The position numbers and the translations under genes were made by a program. This document shows, piece by piece, positions 21,042 to 29,649 of a stretch of DNA of 64,000 bases (positions are counted from its first letter, which is position 1; each line of letters opens with the position of its first letter). The stretch spans positions 88,842-152,841 of the forward strand of contig NZ_LMJJ01000044.1 in NCBI RefSeq assembly GCF_001429285.1, given 5' to 3'. The notes under the pieces were generated by a model. That model saw only the letters and a list, made by a program, of their open reading frames with translations. It was not told where the DNA came from and did no database searches. Origin of the DNA: Ensifer sp. Root278. GTDB lineage: Bacteria; Pseudomonadota; Alphaproteobacteria; Rhizobiales; Rhizobiaceae.

Positions 21042-21063
21042 CAAATAAGAAAGAAGCGGCGCG

Positions 21064-21306
21064 ATGGCGGAACGTTCTCAAAACTTGCAGGATCTCTTTC
21101 TCAACACGGTCCGCAAGCAAAAGATTTCATTGACAATTTTTCTTATCAACGGTGTCAAGCTCACCGGCGTCGTGACGTCTTTTGATAATTTCTGCGTCCT
21201 GTTGCGTCGCGATGGCCACTCGCAACTGGTCTACAAGCACGCAATCTCGACCATCATGCCCGGCCAGCCGCTGCAGATGTTCGAGAACGAAGAAGCTGCA
21301 TCCTGA
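21064..21306 (+). CDS. hfq: RNA chaperone Hfq
   Basis: An 80-residue Sm-like RNA chaperone that pairs small RNAs with mRNAs. It carries [26 protein letters not shown] (Sm1, shown here in part as [11 protein letters not shown]) and the Sm2 signature [10 protein letters not shown]. In rhizobia Hfq controls nitrogen fixation and metabolism and is autoregulated. The C-terminal tail is very short, typical of alphaproteobacteria. It is followed by hflX as in many Gram-negative bacteria. Confidence 0.97.
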
Positions 21307-21384
21307 CGGGACGTTAGGCACATTACCAAGCGGGATTCAAAGTCGTCGTCGATCATTCCGGAGCTCGAGAAGCTCCGCGACGAC

Positions 21385-22710
21385 ATGCGCGCGGTTGTCA
21401 TCGTTCCGGTCTTGAAGAAGACCGGAAGGCAGTCCGCAGACATCCTCTCGACTACAACGACGCGTACCGACGAAAGTCGCCTTGAAGAGGCGACCGGTCT
21501 GGCGATGGCGATCGATCTGGAAGTCGTGCATGGCGCCATCGTTCCGGTGTCGCAGCCCAAGCCAGGCACGCTGCTCGGCAGCGGCAAGATCGAGGAAATC
21601 GGTCACATCCTCGTCGAGCTCGATGCTGGCCTGGTGATCGTCGACCATCCCTTGACGCCGGTGCAGCAACGCAACCTCGAAAAGGAATGGAACGCCAAGG
21701 TCATCGACCGGACCGGCCTCATTCTGGAGATTTTCGGTCGCCGCGCCTCCACCAAGGAAGGCACGCTGCAGGTCGATCTCGCCCATCTCAATTACCAGAA
21801 AGGGCGCCTGGTTCGAAGCTGGACCCACCTTGAGCGTCAGCGCGGTGGTGGCGGCTTCATGGGCGGTCCGGGTGAAACCCAGATCGAGGCGGACCGGCGC
21901 TTGCTGCAGGACCGCATCGTCAAGCTCGAGCGCGAGCTGGAGCAGGTCCGCCGCACCCGGCAGTTGCACCGTTCCAAGCGCAAGAAGGTGCCGCATCCGA
22001 TCGTCGCTCTCGTCGGCTATACCAACGCCGGCAAGTCCACGCTTTTCAATCGCATGACCGGGGCGGGCGTTCTGGCCGAGGACATGCTGTTTGCGACGCT
22101 CGATCCGACACTTCGGCGCTTGAAGCTGCCGCATGGCCGCATGGTCATCCTCTCCGACACGGTCGGGTTCATTTCCGATCTGCCGACGCACTTGGTCGCC
22201 GCCTTCCGTGCGACGCTTGAAGAGGTGCTGGAAGCGGACCTGATCCTGCATGTGCGCGATCTCTCCGACCCGGACAACCAGGCGCAGGCAAGTGATGTAC
22301 TTCGCATTCTCGCCGATCTCGGCATCGACGAGAAGGAAGCCTCCGAACGGCTCATCGAGGTCTGGAACAAGATCGACCGGCTCGATACCGAATCGCGTGA
22401 GGCGCTGCAGAGCAAGGCGGCAACCTCGGGCAATACGGTCGCCGTTTCCGCCATCACCGGTGAGGGCGTCGATGAGCTGCTAGGCGAAATTGGTCGCCGC
22501 CTGTCAGGCGTGCTGACCGAATGCACCGTCGTGCTCGGCATCGATCAGCTGCAGCTTCTGCCCTGGGTCTATCAGCACGCCATCGTCGATGGCCGTGAGG
22601 ACCTGGAGGACGGGCGTGTGAGCCTTGAACTCAGGCTGACCGAAAACGAGGCCGCCGATCTGGAACGCCGTCTCGGAAACGGGCCAAAGCCGGTTGAGGA
22701 AGACTGGTAA
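21385..22710 (+). CDS. hflX: ribosome-associated GTPase HflX
   Basis: A TRAFAC GTPase (441 aa from this ATG) that binds the large ribosomal subunit and splits stalled ribosomes. The N-terminal HflX domain contains GSGKIEEIGHIL and GPGETQIEADRRLL; the G domain has G1 GYTNAGKSTLF, G3 DTVGFISDLP and G4 NKID. The start is uncertain. ATG 21385 has no clear ribosome site, and the frame is open back to the hfq stop; an ATT at 21322 would add 21 residues (beginning ITKRDSKSS) and sits behind TTAGG. Confidence 0.93.
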   Translation: MRAVVIVPVLKKTGRQSADILSTTTTRTDESRLEEATGLAMAIDLEVVHGAIVPVSQPKPGTLLGSGKIEEIGHILVELDAGLVIVDHPLTPVQQRNLEKEWNAKVIDRTGLILEIFGRRASTKEGTLQVDLAHLNYQKGRLVRSWTHLERQRGGGGFMGGPGETQIEADRRLLQDRIVKLERELEQVRRTRQLHRSKRKKVPHPIVALVGYTNAGKSTLFNRMTGAGVLAEDMLFATLDPTLRRLKLPHGRMVILSDTVGFISDLPTHLVAAFRATLEEVLEADLILHVRDLSDPDNQAQASDVLRILADLGIDEKEASERLIEVWNKIDRLDTESREALQSKAATSGNTVAVSAITGEGVDELLGEIGRRLSGVLTECTVVLGIDQLQLLPWVYQHAIVDGREDLEDGRVSLELRLTENEAADLERRLGNGPKPVEEDW

Positions 22711-22756
22711 GCCTGCGCTTCCGATTCGCTCACTGTTGACCTCAGCTTTCGCGCGA

Positions 22757-22783
22757 GGGAACGCATAGGATATATGCGTTCCC
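22757..22783. terminator. hairpin between convergent hflX and mazG
   Basis: A perfect 11-bp stem GGGAACGCATA / TATGCGTTCCC with loop GGATA lies between the two convergent 3' ends. No T-run follows on either strand, so its role as a terminator is inferred. Confidence 0.5.
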
Positions 22784-22790
22784 GATTGCC

Positions 22791-23624
22791 TTAGCCGAGT
22801 TGCCGCTCGATCGCCTTCGCCGCCTGCCAAAGCTCTTCCATCCGCTCGAGCGTCGCGCCATCCAGCGTCTCGCCGGCGTCGCCGAGTTCGCGCTCGATAT
22901 GGGCGAAGCGGCGGCGGAACTTGGTGTTGGTTCCGCGAAGGGCCATTTCCGGATCGGTCCCGACATGACGGCCGATATTAACCACCGCAAAAATCAGGTC
23001 GCCCAGTTCATCGCTGACCTTGGCGCGGTCCTTTTCGCGCAGCGCCTGGCGCAATTCGCCGATCTCTTCCTCGATCTTATCGAGAATAGGCTCGGGCTCC
23101 GACCAATCGAAACCGACCTTGGCAGCCCGTTCCTGCAGCTTTAGGGCCTCGACCAGTGCCGGAAACGAGCGCTGGACCGAGCCGAGATGGCTTGCGGCGG
23201 AGTCCGGAAGAAGGCCGCGCTTAGCGCGCTTTTCCTGCCGCTCAGCCTTTTCGGCCTGCTTGATCTCGTCCCACTGCAACTTGACCGCTTCAGGCGTATC
23301 GGCCTCGGAGCGGGCAAAGACATGCGGATGGCGGCGGATCATCTTGCGCGTCACCGCTTCGACGACGTCGCCAAAGGCAAAGTCGCCGGCTTCCTCCGCC
23401 ATCCGGGCATGGAACACCACCTGCAGCAGCAGATCGCCGAGTTCGTCGCAGAGGTCGTGCATGTCGCCGCGCTCGATGGCATCGGCAACCTCATAGGCTT
23501 CCTCGATCGTGTAGGGTTTGATCGTCTCGAAGGTCTGGACGATGTCCCAGGGGCAACCGGTTTCCGGCTGCCGGAGCGCGGCCATGATATCGAGCAGGCG
23601 TTTTATATCGCGTGAAGGTTCCAT
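22791..23624 (-). CDS. mazG: nucleoside triphosphate pyrophosphohydrolase MazG
   Basis: A 277-residue house-cleaning enzyme that hydrolyses NTPs to NMP and pyrophosphate. It has two MazG domains: the first with CPWDIVQTFETIKPYTIEEAYEV and the ELGDLLLQVVFHA EExxE/ExxD metal site, the second with DWSEPEPILDKIEEEIGEL and ELGDLIFAVVNIGRH. This is the long two-domain E. coli type. The ATG lies six bases after the deaminase gene end on the same strand (deaminase start to mazG: reading order is deaminase at higher coordinates, then other genes), so order and spacing allow separate or shared transcription. Confidence 0.93.
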   Translation of the reverse strand: MEPSRDIKRLLDIMAALRQPETGCPWDIVQTFETIKPYTIEEAYEVADAIERGDMHDLCDELGDLLLQVVFHARMAEEAGDFAFGDVVEAVTRKMIRRHPHVFARSEADTPEAVKLQWDEIKQAEKAERQEKRAKRGLLPDSAASHLGSVQRSFPALVEALKLQERAAKVGFDWSEPEPILDKIEEEIGELRQALREKDRAKVSDELGDLIFAVVNIGRHVGTDPEMALRGTNTKFRRRFAHIERELGDAGETLDGATLERMEELWQAAKAIERQLG

Positions 23625-23629
23625 GGATC

Positions 23630-24217
23630 TCAGTTCAGCGGAATGGCGTTGTGATCCTTGCCCGACTGGTAGTTGTCGGAAAGGCTCTGGTAGCGGGCGC
23701 GAATGCGCGAATCTTGTTCGGCGAGCCGCGCCTTGGTCACGGGGTCGGCATCCCTGACGAGCGCGGCGATCGAGGCCGAATGCCAGAAGGCGTTGTCCTG
23801 TGCATAGCCACCCGGCTCCAGCCGGAAGACTTCCTTCAGGATCTTGAGATCATGCGGGATCGCGAAGCTGTCGCGGGAATCCTCATGGCTGAAAAAGTAA
23901 TAGAAATTGTCGAACCCGGCCCAGGTGATGGCCGAAAGACACATGGAGCAGGGCTCGTGCGTCGACAGAAAGATGAGGTCGCGGGTATCGGGCTTTTCCG
24001 CCATCTCGTAGAAACGCTTGAGCATGTGGACCTCGCCATGCCAGAGCGGATTTTCCGTCTCATTGTTGGTTTCGGCCAGCACCAACGACAGATCGGATTT
24101 GCGCAGAATCGCGGCGCCGAACACCTTGTTTCCGGCAGCGACACCCTTTTCGGTGAGCGGCAGGATATCCTGCTCGATTACGGTCAAAAGCCGTTCGGCG
24201 AGGTCCGATTGGGTCAT
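23630..24217 (-). CDS. nucleoside/nucleotide deaminase family protein
   Basis: A 195-residue zinc deaminase of the cytidine/guanine/tRNA-adenosine deaminase fold. The zinc site is WHGEVHML (His ligand plus Glu proton shuttle) with PCSMC supplying the two Cys ligands. Most relatives have HAE or CAE; here the middle residue is Gly. The C-terminal half (FDNFYYFFSHEDSRDSF onward) does not resemble TadA closely, so the substrate is open. The start at ATG 24217 follows GGAG nine bases upstream; longer in-frame starts reach 24325 but add low-complexity residues. It reads toward mazG, ending five bases before it. Confidence 0.75.
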   Translation of the reverse strand: MTQSDLAERLLTVIEQDILPLTEKGVAAGNKVFGAAILRKSDLSLVLAETNNETENPLWHGEVHMLKRFYEMAEKPDTRDLIFLSTHEPCSMCLSAITWAGFDNFYYFFSHEDSRDSFAIPHDLKILKEVFRLEPGGYAQDNAFWHSASIAALVRDADPVTKARLAEQDSRIRARYQSLSDNYQSGKDHNAIPLN

Positions 24218-24448
24218 GTCTTGCATCTCCGGCGGGTCAGTGACCGCATTTAACGGAGGTTGCCCCCGCCGCGCAATGGCTGCGGAAGGGCAGGCGTTTT
24301 GGTGACCTCGGAGATATTTGCTCAAAATGATGCACCGCCGAGCAAAACAATACGTGCCCGGAAAGGCAATGAAATTTCTGTTCCTTCAAATGTCGTGCCC
24401 CATGCGGGATATTCGGCGCAGCCTGTAGAAGGAACCGTTTGCCAGACC

Positions 24449-25909
24449 ATGACGCAGCAGCTCGCCGTTTTCCCAGCATTCTTTCGCGTTGCGCAGAAGC
24501 GCGTGGCGGTGTTCGGCAATGGCGACGAGGCCTTTGCGAAGGTGCGGCTGCTGTTGAATACCGAAGCGTCTCTCGTCGTCTTTGCCGACGAGCCTGAAGC
24601 GGATTTTGCACAGTATCTGCGCGACCGCGGCGTTGAACATGTTCGGGCTGCCTTCGCAGCCGAGCAGCTTGACGGCGCCATCCTCGTCTTCGCTGCAACC
24701 GGCGACGCCGCGGAGGATCGCCGTATTGTCACTGCCGCGCGCGATCGCAAGATCCCGGCCAACGCCGTCGACCAGCCCGACTATTGCGATTTCTTCACCC
24801 CCGCGCTCGTCAACCGCGCGCCGGTCGCCGTTGCCATCGGTACGGAAGGTGCGGGCCCGGTGCTCGCGCAGATGATCCGCGCCCAGATCGATCAGCTTCT
24901 TTCGCCGTCGCTCGGAGTCGTCGCCTCGCTCGCGGCAAGCTACCGCGAGGCGGTTGATCGCCTGGTGCCGCGTGGCGTGGCGCGTCGGCTCTTCTGGCGC
25001 CGGTTCTTCCAGGGGCCGGTTGCCGATAAGGTCGCCGGCGGTGATCTGGCCGCTGCCCGCCGTGAGGTTTCACGTCTGCTCGATGCGCCCGAGAAGGCGC
25101 CGGGCCACGTGTGGCTCGTTGGCGCCGGTCCGGGTGCCGAAGACCTGTTGACCCTGCGCGCCCAGCGCGTGTTGATGGAAGCCGATGCGATCGTCTATGA
25201 CGCGCTGGTACCGCAGGCGATCGTCGATATGGGCCGCCGTGACGCCGAGCGTCTCTCTGTTGGCAAGCGCAAGGGCTGCCACACTAAGTCTCAAGGTGAG
25301 ATCAACCAGTTGCTCGTGACGCTCGCGGCCGAAGGCAAGCGCGTGGTTCGGCTGAAATCCGGGGATCCCCTGGTCTATGGCCGCGCTGGTGAGGAAATGG
25401 CTGCCCTCCGCGAAGCCGGTATCAGCTACGAGATCGTCCCGGGCATCACCTCCGCCTTCGCCGCTGCCGCTGATTTCGAACTGCCGCTGACGCTTCGGGG
25501 TGTCGCATCGTCGCTGGTCTTCACGACAGGTCACGATCTGACTGGCGAGGTCCTACCCGATTGGGCGCGGCTTGCCGTTTCTGGCGCGACGATCGCTGTC
25601 TATATGGGTCGCACGGTCGCGGCCTCCGTCGCCGAGCGTCTGATGCAGGCGGGTCTGCCTGCGGAAACCACGGTCGCGGTGATCGAGAATGCCAGCCGCG
25701 CGGATCGTCGCCTGCTGCATGGCACGCTCAAGGACCTTCCGGACCTGGAAAACCGGACTGAGCTTTCGGGTCCCGTCATGGTCATCATCGGCGACGCCGT
25801 CGCAGGCGCCAACTTCGAGCGGTCCGAGCCGCTGGTCGTCGGCAAGGCACGCGATGCCAAGAGAATCGTTGAAGTCGCCCTGGGGCGTAACGAACAGATT
25901 TTGAACTGA
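24449..25909 (+). CDS. cysG: siroheme synthase (uroporphyrinogen methyltransferase / precorrin-2 dehydrogenase-ferrochelatase)
   Basis: A 486-residue trifunctional enzyme that makes the siroheme needed by the sulfite reductase encoded downstream. The N-terminal part (1-about 150) is the NAD-dependent dehydrogenase/ferrochelatase, with VAVFGNGDEAFAKVRLLL. The C-terminal SAM-dependent methyltransferase starts at about 218 (VWLVGAGPGAEDLLTLRA) and contains RLKSGDPLVYGRAGEE and VPGITSAFAAAA. The frame is open upstream to 24260, but the family N-terminus is MTQQLAVFPAFF. It starts an apparent sulfur operon: cysG, DUF2849, cysI, DUF934. Confidence 0.95.
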   Translation: MTQQLAVFPAFFRVAQKRVAVFGNGDEAFAKVRLLLNTEASLVVFADEPEADFAQYLRDRGVEHVRAAFAAEQLDGAILVFAATGDAAEDRRIVTAARDRKIPANAVDQPDYCDFFTPALVNRAPVAVAIGTEGAGPVLAQMIRAQIDQLLSPSLGVVASLAASYREAVDRLVPRGVARRLFWRRFFQGPVADKVAGGDLAAARREVSRLLDAPEKAPGHVWLVGAGPGAEDLLTLRAQRVLMEADAIVYDALVPQAIVDMGRRDAERLSVGKRKGCHTKSQGEINQLLVTLAAEGKRVVRLKSGDPLVYGRAGEEMAALREAGISYEIVPGITSAFAAAADFELPLTLRGVASSLVFTTGHDLTGEVLPDWARLAVSGATIAVYMGRTVAASVAERLMQAGLPAETTVAVIENASRADRRLLHGTLKDLPDLENRTELSGPVMVIIGDAVAGANFERSEPLVVGKARDAKRIVEVALGRNEQILN

Positions 25910-25919
25910 GGAAGAGGTC

Positions 25920-26234
25920 ATGGTGAGCAAGGTTTTGACGGCAAACAGGCTTTCGGACGGCATTTCCGTCTGGCTGGATGCTGCGGGCAACTGGGTCGAA
26001 TCGCTTCAGGATGCCTTCATCGCCCGCCATGCTGAGGCCGTGACGGCGCTCGAAGCCACCGGCAAACAGGCTTTCGACGACAACAAAGTCGTCGATGCCA
26101 ATGTGGTCGACGTCGAAGAGGTCAACGGCACGCTTCGCCCGCTGCGCATGCGCGAGCGCATTCGTGCCGAAGGCCCGTCGATCCCCTATGCTGCCGGCTA
26201 CAACGGCCTGGCCGGCCCGAAACACGCTGCCTGA
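25920..26234 (+). CDS. DUF2849 domain protein of the sulfite-reduction operon
   Basis: A 104-residue soluble protein of the DUF2849 family, found in alphaproteobacteria almost always just ahead of the sulfite/nitrite reductase gene. It starts LTANRLSDGISVWLDAAGNWV and ends in a flexible tail RAEGPSIPYAAGYNGLAGPKHAA. It has no Cys, so it is not itself a redox carrier; an assembly or docking role is a guess from context. Strong ribosome site GAGGAAGAGG; 10 bases after cysG and 14 before cysI. Confidence 0.85.
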   Translation: MVSKVLTANRLSDGISVWLDAAGNWVESLQDAFIARHAEAVTALEATGKQAFDDNKVVDANVVDVEEVNGTLRPLRMRERIRAEGPSIPYAAGYNGLAGPKHAA

Positions 26235-26248
26235 GGAACCGATAACCG

Positions 26249-27919
26249 ATGTACCGTTACGATGAATTCGATCATTCCTTCGTTTCCTCCCGCGTCGAGC
26301 AGTTTCGCGACCAGGTTGAGCGCCGCTTGAGCGGCGAGCTCGCCGAAGATGCCTTCAAGCCGTTGCGCCTGATGAACGGTGTCTACCTGCAGCTTCATGC
26401 CTATATGCTGCGCGTCGCCATTCCCTATGGCACGCTGTCGAGCCGCCAGATGCGCATGCTTGCCCATATCGCGCGCAAGTATGACCGCGGCTACGGCCAC
26501 TTCACCACGCGCCAGAACATCCAGTACAACTGGCCGCGCCTGTCGGACACGCCGGATATCCTGCAGGAACTGGCAAGCGTCGAGATGCACGCGCTTCAGA
26601 CCTCCGGCAATTGCATCCGCAATGTTACCGCCGATCACTTCGCGGGTGCGGCTGCCGATGAAGTTGCCGATCCAAGGCCTTACGCCGAGATCCTCAGACA
26701 ATGGTCGAGCGTGCATCCGGAGTTTTCGTTCCTGCCGCGCAAGTTCAAGATTGCCGTGACCGGTGCCGAGCGCGACCGCGCCGCGATCCAGGTCCACGAT
26801 ATCGGCCTCCACCTGAAGAAGGACGAGAACGGCCGCATCGGCTTTGCCGTCTATGTCGGCGGTGGCCAGGGCCGCACGCCGATGATCGCCAAGAAGATCC
26901 GCGACTTCCTGCCGGAAGAGGACCTGCTGTCCTATACGACGGCGATCATGCGCGTGTACAACCTGCATGGCCGTCGCGATAACAAGTACAAGGCGCGCAT
27001 CAAGATCCTCGTGCACGAAACCGGTGCCGAGGAGCTGTCGCGTCAGGTCGAAGTCGAGTTCGCGGCGTTGAAGGACACCGAGCTCAAGCTGCCGGAAACC
27101 GACATTCAGGCAATCTCCACCTACTTCGCGCCGCCCGCCCTCGAAAACCGCGCCGAGGGCTGGGAAAGCCTTGCACGCTGGAAGAAAACCGATACGGACT
27201 TTGCCCGCTGGGTGCAGCAGAACGTGCAGCCGCACAAGCACCCGGACTACGGCATGGTGACGATCTCGCTGAAGCCGATCGGCGGCATTCCGGGTGACGC
27301 CAGCGACGCGCAGATGGATGCCGTTGCCGATATCGCCGAGGAATATGCCTTCGACGAAATCCGCGTCAGCCATGAGCAGAACCTCATCCTGCCGCATGTG
27401 GCACTGGCCGATCTTGAACCGGTCTACCGTGCGCTCGTTGCCGCCGGTCTCGCCACCGCCAATGCCGGCCTGATCACGGACATCATCGCCTGTCCCGGGC
27501 TGGACTATTGCGCGCTCGCCAATGCGCGCTCCATTCCGGTGGCCCAGGAGATTTCGACCCGCTTCGGTTCGCCCGAGCGCCAGGCCGAGATCGGCGAGCT
27601 GAAGATCAAGATCTCCGGCTGCATCAACGCCTGCGGTCATCACCATGTCGGCCATATCGGCCTGCTCGGCGTCGAGAAAAAGGGTGCGGAACTTTATCAG
27701 ATCACGCTCGGCGGCTCCGGCGACGAGAACACGTCCATCGGCGAGATCATCGGCCGCGGCTTTGAGCCGGAGAAGGTGACCGACGCGGTGGAGACGATCG
27801 TCGACACCTATCTGGGACTGCGCCGCGACAGGCAAGAGACCTTCCTCGAAGCCTATCGCCGCGTCGGCCCGCAACCCTTCAAGGACGCGCTCTACGGCAG
27901 TGCGCAGGAAGCTGCCTGA
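26249..27919 (+). CDS. cysI: sulfite reductase hemoprotein (nitrite/sulfite reductase family)
   Basis: A 556-residue siroheme/[4Fe-4S] enzyme reducing sulfite to sulfide with six electrons. Two ferredoxin-like half domains precede the cofactor-binding parts. The cluster ligands are C415 and C421 (CPGLDYC) and C458 and C462 (CINAC), the last also bridging siroheme. FTTRQNIQ near residue 90 is the conserved substrate/siroheme segment. It could be confused with assimilatory nitrite reductase, but the flanking cysG, DUF2849 and DUF934 genes favour sulfite. No CysJ flavoprotein is encoded nearby. Confidence 0.93.
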   Translation: MYRYDEFDHSFVSSRVEQFRDQVERRLSGELAEDAFKPLRLMNGVYLQLHAYMLRVAIPYGTLSSRQMRMLAHIARKYDRGYGHFTTRQNIQYNWPRLSDTPDILQELASVEMHALQTSGNCIRNVTADHFAGAAADEVADPRPYAEILRQWSSVHPEFSFLPRKFKIAVTGAERDRAAIQVHDIGLHLKKDENGRIGFAVYVGGGQGRTPMIAKKIRDFLPEEDLLSYTTAIMRVYNLHGRRDNKYKARIKILVHETGAEELSRQVEVEFAALKDTELKLPETDIQAISTYFAPPALENRAEGWESLARWKKTDTDFARWVQQNVQPHKHPDYGMVTISLKPIGGIPGDASDAQMDAVADIAEEYAFDEIRVSHEQNLILPHVALADLEPVYRALVAAGLATANAGLITDIIACPGLDYCALANARSIPVAQEISTRFGSPERQAEIGELKIKISGCINACGHHHVGHIGLLGVEKKGAELYQITLGGSGDENTSIGEIIGRGFEPEKVTDAVETIVDTYLGLRRDRQETFLEAYRRVGPQPFKDALYGSAQEAA

Positions 27920-27935
27920 GGCGCAAGGAACGAAC

Positions 27936-28436
27936 ATGACGAAAATCTGGAAGGAAACCGGCTTCGTGGGCGATGATCCCTGGATCATCGAGACCGAGGA
28001 AACAAAGGCAGGCTCGAACGAGAAGGCGATCGTCGGCCTCGACGCATTCCTCGCCAAGGTGGAGACGAGCGACGAAACCGGCCTCGGCGTGGTGATAGCA
28101 CCGGCGGACGACGTGACGAAGCTCGCGCCGCATCTCGATCGCATCGCCCTGGTGGCGGTGGCGTTCCCGGCCTTCAACGACGGCCGCGCCTTCAGCCATG
28201 CGTCGCTGCTGCGTTCGCGGCTCGGCTTCGGCGGTGAGGTGAGAGCGGTTGGCGACGTGTTGATCGACCAGATTCCGCTGATGCTGCGCTGTGGTGTCGA
28301 CAGCTTTGCGGTCAGCAATGCGACGGCTCTTAAGCGCCTAGCAGAGGGACGCCTGCCGGGCATCGCCGTGCACTACCAGCCGACGGCAAAGCCTTCCGCC
28401 GACGCGAAATCCTATAGCTGGCGGCGGGTTTCTTAA
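27936..28436 (+). CDS. DUF934 protein, sulfite-reduction accessory
   Basis: A 166-residue DUF934 protein. It begins MTKIWKETGFVGDDPW and carries the conserved LDRIALVAVAFPAFNDGRAFSHASLLR segment. Family members sit next to sulfite reductase in proteobacteria without cysJ and are proposed to help electron delivery or sulfite reduction, without a settled mechanism. ATG 27936 follows AAGGA; 16 bases separate it from cysI. Confidence 0.88.
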   Translation: MTKIWKETGFVGDDPWIIETEETKAGSNEKAIVGLDAFLAKVETSDETGLGVVIAPADDVTKLAPHLDRIALVAVAFPAFNDGRAFSHASLLRSRLGFGGEVRAVGDVLIDQIPLMLRCGVDSFAVSNATALKRLAEGRLPGIAVHYQPTAKPSADAKSYSWRRVS

Positions 28437-28494
28437 GTCTCGATCAGCCGCGACAGTGTGAAGCACGCGGAAATCCCCGAAAGCGACTATATTT

Positions 28495-28511
28495 GGAAGG
28501 GATTTCCTTCC
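28495..28511 (+). terminator. hairpin between the cys genes and fpr
   Basis: GGAAGG / CCTTCC with loop GATTT. It could end the cys transcript, but the stem is short and no T-run follows. A possible fpr promoter lies just after it: CTTGGA (28524-28529), 16 bases, GATAAA (28546-28551). Confidence 0.3.
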
Positions 28512-28580
28512 CATTGCGCGTGGCTTGGAATATCCGATCATTGTTGATAAACAGGGTCATCATTACAGGACTTTAGCCAG

Positions 28581-29393
28581 ATGAATGCTCCGGCAAAAAC
28601 GGAAGATTTCGCGATCCAGGCACCGGCAGGCGTTTACGTCGAGACGGTGACGAGCGTTGAGCACTATACGGATCGGCTCTTCCGCTTCCGCATGACCCGC
28701 CCTGCCGAATTCCGCTTCCGCTCGGGCGAATTCGCGATGATCGGCCTGATGGTCGGCGACAAGCCGGTCTATCGCGCCTATTCGATCGCCAGCCCTGCCT
28801 GGGACGAAGAGCTGGAGTTCTTCTCGATCAAGGTGCCGGATGGCCCGCTGACCTCGCATCTGCAGGGGATCAAGCCCGGCGATAAGGTGCTGATGCGCAA
28901 GAAGCCGACCGGCACGCTGGTGCTCGATGCGCTGGTTCCCGGCCGAAGGCTCTACATGTTCTCGACCGGCACCGGCATTGCGCCTTTCGCAAGCCTGATC
29001 CGTGATCCGGAAACCTATGAGAAATTCGAGGAAGTGATCCTCACCCATACCTGCCGCGACGTAGCCGAGCTGAAATACGGCTTCGACCTCGTCGAGGAGA
29101 TCCGCAACCACGAGTTCCTGAACGAGATCGTCGGCGACAAGCTGCGCCACTATGCGACAGTCACGCGCGAGGACTATCCGTTCAAGGGCCGCGTCACTGA
29201 CCTGATGGTCAACGGCAAGTTCTTCTCCGATCTCGGCCTGCCGCCGCTTGATCCGGCGATCGATCGCGGCATGATTTGCGGCTCGACGGCGATGCTGAAG
29301 GACACCAAGGAAATCCTCGAAGCTGCGGGCTTGACCGAAGGCGCCAACAACAAGCCGGCCGAATTCGTGATCGAGCGGGCCTTCGTCGGCTGA
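28581..29393 (+). CDS. fpr: ferredoxin--NADP+ reductase
   Basis: A 270-residue FAD flavoprotein of the bacterial FPR subclass that moves electrons between NADPH and ferredoxin or flavodoxin. The FAD-binding RAYSIASPAWDEELEF segment (about residue 65) and the NADP-binding FSTGTGIAPFASLIRDP are clear; it ends with EFVIERAFVG, the C-terminal extension that stacks on the flavin in this subclass. Given the cysI operon just upstream without CysJ, it may supply reduced ferredoxin for sulfite reduction. Confidence 0.94.
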   Translation: MNAPAKTEDFAIQAPAGVYVETVTSVEHYTDRLFRFRMTRPAEFRFRSGEFAMIGLMVGDKPVYRAYSIASPAWDEELEFFSIKVPDGPLTSHLQGIKPGDKVLMRKKPTGTLVLDALVPGRRLYMFSTGTGIAPFASLIRDPETYEKFEEVILTHTCRDVAELKYGFDLVEEIRNHEFLNEIVGDKLRHYATVTREDYPFKGRVTDLMVNGKFFSDLGLPPLDPAIDRGMICGSTAMLKDTKEILEAAGLTEGANNKPAEFVIERAFVG

Positions 29394-29419
29394 TCCTTTT
29401 TTGTGCAGTCTTATCGTTT

Positions 29420-29446
29420 GAAGGGCGCGCCTTGGGTGCGCCCTTC
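29420..29446 (+). terminator. hairpin after fpr
   Basis: GAAGGGCGC pairs with GCGCCCTTC over a nine-base loop, starting 26 bases after the fpr stop. There is no T-run directly after it. The rest of the 256-base gap up to the CoA transferase gene shows no gene or other structure that I could support. Confidence 0.55.
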
Positions 29447-29649
29447 GTCGATTGTGGCGATGCGTGGTGGAGCTATGCATTTGCGGTAGCTCGGCCCTGT
29501 CCATTCTGCGTATCGCGCAGCTTCGCCAAGGGCTATCGTGCCTCCGTAATACTTCATAACGTGTGCGTGCAGCCATGCAGATTTAGCGCACCAGAACCAA
29601 GCCCGCGCCGTCCTGATGTGAGCCCCGCGGGCTCTGCAGGGAGTGCCCG

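Noticed and set aside
24260-24448. 63-codon upstream extension of cysG
   Set aside because: The extension is low-complexity and outside the family; the region is the divergent promoter gap with the deaminase gene.
26198-28363. 721-codon minus-strand frame opposite cysI and DUF934
   Set aside because: Same situation: antisense to well-identified genes, no known motif, composition explained by the opposite strand.
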